Below, piece by piece: positions 61,811-64,000 of a stretch of 64,000 bases of DNA. Every line of letters begins with the position of its first letter. Position 1 is the first letter of the stretch. Under the pieces are notes generated by a model. That model did not search any database. It was not told the origin of the DNA and worked only from the letters and a program-made list of their open reading frames with translations. Position numbers and translations under genes: made by a program. Origin of the DNA: Cytophagales bacterium UBA2561 (lineage in GTDB: Bacteria; Bacteroidota; Bacteroidia; Cytophagales; Thermoflexibacteraceae); contig DDLX01000043.1 in the NCBI GenBank assembly GCA_002340355.1, positions 248,001-312,000 of the forward strand. The letters run 5' to 3'.

Positions 61811-63340
61811 ATGTCCGAAAAAATCATCATTTTAGATTTCGGCTCTCAATACACCCAACTGATTGCCAGACGAGTACGTGAAGCCCAAGTTTACTGTGAA
61901 ATCTATCCCTACAATCACATTCCGAAGTTTGACGATACGGTCAAAGGTGTTATTTTGTCAGGTAGTCCGCATTCAGTACGTGAGGAGGATGCTCCTAATC
62001 CCAATTTGTCGAATTTACGAAAAAAATATCCGATTCTGGGGGTTTGTTATGGGGCGCAATTATTGGCACATCAAGATGGGGGGGAGGTTTTACCCTCTGA
62101 AATTCGGGAATATGGACGAGCAAACTTGAGTTTTGTGCATACTTCTAACTTGTTGATGCAAAAAATGCCTTTAGACTCACAAGTTTGGATGTCGCACGGT
62201 GATACTATTTCCGAATTACCCACTAATTTTGAGGTAATTGCCAGCACTTCGAGTGTACGAGTGGCGGCATATCAGATTGCAAATGAGCCTACTTATGGCA
62301 TTCAATTTCATCCCGAAGTATATCATTCTACAGATGGAAAACAACTGATCGAAAACTTTTTGATGGATGTTTGTGGTTGTTTGCACGAATGGACTCCAGA
62401 ATCATTTGTAGAAGAAACGACCAAAAATTTGAAGCAAGAATTGGGTGATGATCAAGTTGTTTTGGGACTTTCAGGTGGTGTAGATTCATCTGTGGCAGCA
62501 ATGCTTTTGCATCGAGCTATTGGTGATAATTTGCATTGTATTTTTGTAGATAATGGACTCTTGCGAAAAGATGAATTCGAAGAGGTTCTACATTCTTATA
62601 AAGATATGGGTCTGAATATCAAAGGAGTAGATGCCAAAGAAAAGTTTTATAAGGCTCTTGAGGGTGTTACAAAACCTGAAGCTAAACGCAAAGCTATTGG
62701 TAATGTTTTCATTGATGTTTTTGATCATGAGGCTTCTGCATTGGGAAATATTAAATGGTTGGGACAAGGCACAATTTACCCTGATGTGATTGAATCTGTT
62801 TCGGTGAAGGGCCCTTCAGCAACAATCAAATCTCATCATAATGTGGGTGGTTTGCCTGATTTTATGAAACTGAAAATTGTTGAACCATTACGGTCGTTAT
62901 TCAAAGATGAAGTTCGTTTAGTCGGAAAATCATTGGGATTAGATGGGGCTATTTTAAATCGACATCCATACCCAGGACCTGGCTTAGGTATTCGGATTTT
63001 AGGAGAAGTTACCCCTGAAAGAGTTCGAATTTTGCAAGAAGCAGATGCCATTTTCATTAATGGATTGAAGGAATCTAATTTGTATGATGAAGTTTGGCAG
63101 GCAGCCGTCATTTTGTTACCTATTCAGTCAGTAGGTGTTATGGGTGATGAACGTACTTATGAGCAAGTAGTGAGTTTACGGGCAGTCAGTAGTACGGATG
63201 GTATGACGGCAGATTGGTGTCATTTACCTTATTCATTTTTGGCGGATGTTTCCAACCAAATTATCAATCAAGTGAAAGGAATTAATAGGGTAGTTTATGA
63301 CATTAGTTCTAAGCCACCCGCAACAATTGAGTGGGAATAA
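61811..63340 (+). CDS. guaA: GMP synthase (glutamine-hydrolysing)
   Basis: Converts XMP to GMP with glutamine and ATP. The 509-residue protein starts with a class I glutamine amidotransferase domain: nucleophile Cys79 in GVCYGAQLLAH and the His-Glu pair in GIQFHPEVYHS near residue 170. The ATP pyrophosphatase domain follows with the PP-loop LGLSGGVDSSVAAM near residue 220, and the C-terminal dimerisation domain includes RHPYPGPGLGIRILGE near 382 and the closing KPPATIEWE. Length and start are standard. It has a leader of about 115 nt with a palindrome. Confidence 0.98.
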   Translation: MSEKIIILDFGSQYTQLIARRVREAQVYCEIYPYNHIPKFDDTVKGVILSGSPHSVREEDAPNPNLSNLRKKYPILGVCYGAQLLAHQDGGEVLPSEIREYGRANLSFVHTSNLLMQKMPLDSQVWMSHGDTISELPTNFEVIASTSSVRVAAYQIANEPTYGIQFHPEVYHSTDGKQLIENFLMDVCGCLHEWTPESFVEETTKNLKQELGDDQVVLGLSGGVDSSVAAMLLHRAIGDNLHCIFVDNGLLRKDEFEEVLHSYKDMGLNIKGVDAKEKFYKALEGVTKPEAKRKAIGNVFIDVFDHEASALGNIKWLGQGTIYPDVIESVSVKGPSATIKSHHNVGGLPDFMKLKIVEPLRSLFKDEVRLVGKSLGLDGAILNRHPYPGPGLGIRILGEVTPERVRILQEADAIFINGLKESNLYDEVWQAAVILLPIQSVGVMGDERTYEQVVSLRAVSSTDGMTADWCHLPYSFLADVSNQIINQVKGINRVVYDISSKPPATIEWE

Positions 63341-63375
63341 ATCATAAATTGTTTTATTTTAATATAAAATCATAA

Positions 63376-63413
63376 TTCCATAATGATAAATCTATGAGTT
63401 TATTATTATGGAA
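63376..63413 (+). terminator. Hairpin after guaA
   Basis: TTCCATAATGATAAA (63376-63390) pairs along its whole 15 nt with 63399-63413 (one G-T pair) around an 8-nt loop. It starts 35 nt after the guaA stop. The following sequence is only moderately T-rich. Confidence 0.6.
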
Positions 63414-63515
63414 CAGCTTTCTTCAGTTTTGCGGAGTTGTGAAAACTCTTTATTTTGATTTTTAGGTGATATAAGCCAAAAAAATCAATACAAATGAAAA
63501 AAAGCTTTATAAAAG

Positions 63516-63546
63516 TTTGGAAATCTAAAAAAGCTCCGTATATTTG
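63516..63546 (+). promoter_or_regulatory. Promoter of the tRNA-Thr pair
   Basis: TTTG (63516-63519), a 19-nt spacer and TATATTTG (63539-63546) form a perfect consensus promoter, 17 nt before the first tRNA. Confidence 0.85.
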
Positions 63547-63563
63547 CATCGCATTTCAGCAAA

Positions 63564-63636
63564 GCCTCCTTAGCTCAGTTGGTAGAGCTACTGATTTGTA
63601 ATCAGTAGGTCGGCGGTTCGAGTCCGTCAGGAGGCT
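63564..63636 (+). tRNA. tRNA-Thr (anticodon TGT), copy 1
   Basis: A complete 73-nt cloverleaf: acceptor arms GCCTCCT/AGGAGGC, D-arm GCTC/GAGC, anticodon stem ACTGA/TCAGT with loop TTTGTAA (anticodon TGT at 63597-63599) and T-arm with GTTCGAGTC. CCA is not encoded. Discriminator base is T. Confidence 0.97.
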
Positions 63637-63675
63637 CTCTTCAAAGATATTTAAAACAGTTTTTCATGGCAAGAT

Positions 63676-63748
63676 GCCTCCTTAGCTCAGCTGGTAGAGC
63701 TACTGATTTGTAATCAGTAGGTCGGCGGTTCGAGTCCGTCAGGAGGCT
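63676..63748 (+). tRNA. tRNA-Thr (anticodon TGT), copy 2
   Basis: Same 73-nt cloverleaf as copy 1 (anticodon at 63709-63711) with a single T-to-C change in the D-loop. It lies 39 nt downstream of copy 1 and shares its promoter and terminator. Confidence 0.97.
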
Positions 63749-63762
63749 CTCGTTACGACTAA

Positions 63763-63791
63763 AGTCAATCTCCAAGAGGTTGGCTTTTTTT
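63763..63791 (+). terminator. Terminator of the tRNA-Thr pair
   Basis: AGTCAATCTC (63763-63772) pairs with GAGGTTGGCT (63776-63785), ten pairs including two G-T, with a three-base loop and a T6 tail. Confidence 0.85.
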
Positions 63792-63823
63792 ATTTTAACC
63801 TCTTTTCAAAAAATACTTAATAT

Positions 63824-64000
63824 CTACTCAATTCGTAAATAACATTGGTATAAAATTGGGTTGTCAGCAGGTGGATTTTCGGGCATTGCCAAAAGAAGAC
63901 TTCGGTATAATGACTCATTCCGAAATCCTTTAGGGTGAATGACTTGCAAATATTTCTTCAAAATAGGAGAAGGTGAAAATTGAGCATTTTTCAAGCGAAT
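63824..64000 (-). CDS. Partial gene at the right edge, product unknown
   Basis: The minus strand is open from the right edge to a TAG at 63824-63826, giving the last 58 residues of a protein. The sequence (ILKKYLQVIHPKGFRNESLYRSLLLAMPENPP...) has normal codon use and composition for this genome, which supports a real gene. No family could be assigned from so short a piece. Confidence 0.5.
   Translation of the reverse strand: MRLKNAQFSPSPILKKYLQVIHPKGFRNESLYRSLLLAMPENPPADNPILYQCYLRIE

Noticed and set aside
63564..63748. Twin tRNA genes as an integration site duplication
   Set aside because: Both copies are complete with one promoter and one terminator, and there is no integrase or mobile DNA nearby; a simple tandem gene duplication explains them.

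Overview
The window looks like chromosomal DNA of a Bacteroidota bacterium, most likely Cytophagales-like (an inference). The DNA is AT-rich. Promoters fit the Bacteroidota pattern TTTG-N19/20-TAnnTTTG; clear examples precede aceB, rplU, a candidate small RNA, lolA and the tRNA genes. Many exported proteins end their signal peptide in ...AQ. There are DUF1573, regulator-propeller and Bat-type VWA/TPR genes, and very little operonic clustering. No insertion sequence, phage or plasmid gene was recognised.

Layout. 1-9.9 kb: malate synthase aceB (cut by the left edge), tsaB, an SGNH hydrolase, a lysine-rich exported repeat protein, rplU-rpmA, a glnK-amtB ammonium pair, a DUF1573 protein and a family 9 glycosyltransferase. 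10-15.6 kb: two NtrC-type response regulators (the first lacks a DNA-binding domain), a CRISPR array of 8 identical 36-nt repeats with 7 spacers of exactly 30 nt and no cas genes, ftsY, a candidate structured small RNA with its own promoter and terminator, and a HEPN-MNT toxin-antitoxin-like pair. 15.6-21.7 kb: lnt, two tandem paralogous exported proteins plus a lipoprotein, yaaA and an orphan ParA-like ATPase. 21.8-43 kb: a large propeller histidine kinase, metZ, a UbiA-like membrane protein, an OmpA-family protein, a small membrane protein that looks truncated by an in-frame stop, dusB, an SGNH esterase, a thioesterase, outer-membrane and lipoprotein genes, purH, a phosphatidate phosphatase/lipid kinase pair, a TPR histidine kinase and fumC. 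43-64 kb: eno, a patatin-like lipase, a flippase, a TPR/VWA Bat-like pair, three tandem histidine kinases, lolA, a PRPP synthetase, an M61 peptidase, guaA, two tRNA-Thr genes and a partial gene at the right edge.

Themes. Central metabolism and nucleotide genes (aceB, fumC, eno, purH, prs, guaA) are scattered among envelope genes (lnt, lolA, GT9, OmpA, lipoproteins). Five large histidine kinases share nearly the same catalytic core (MASLG-type H-box followed by an acidic spacer) but have different sensors, and none has an adjacent response regulator.

The best candidates for something undescribed are the small RNA at about 13,326-13,422 and the leaderless CRISPR array that starts one base from the ftsY stop codon and ends in a terminator-like hairpin.
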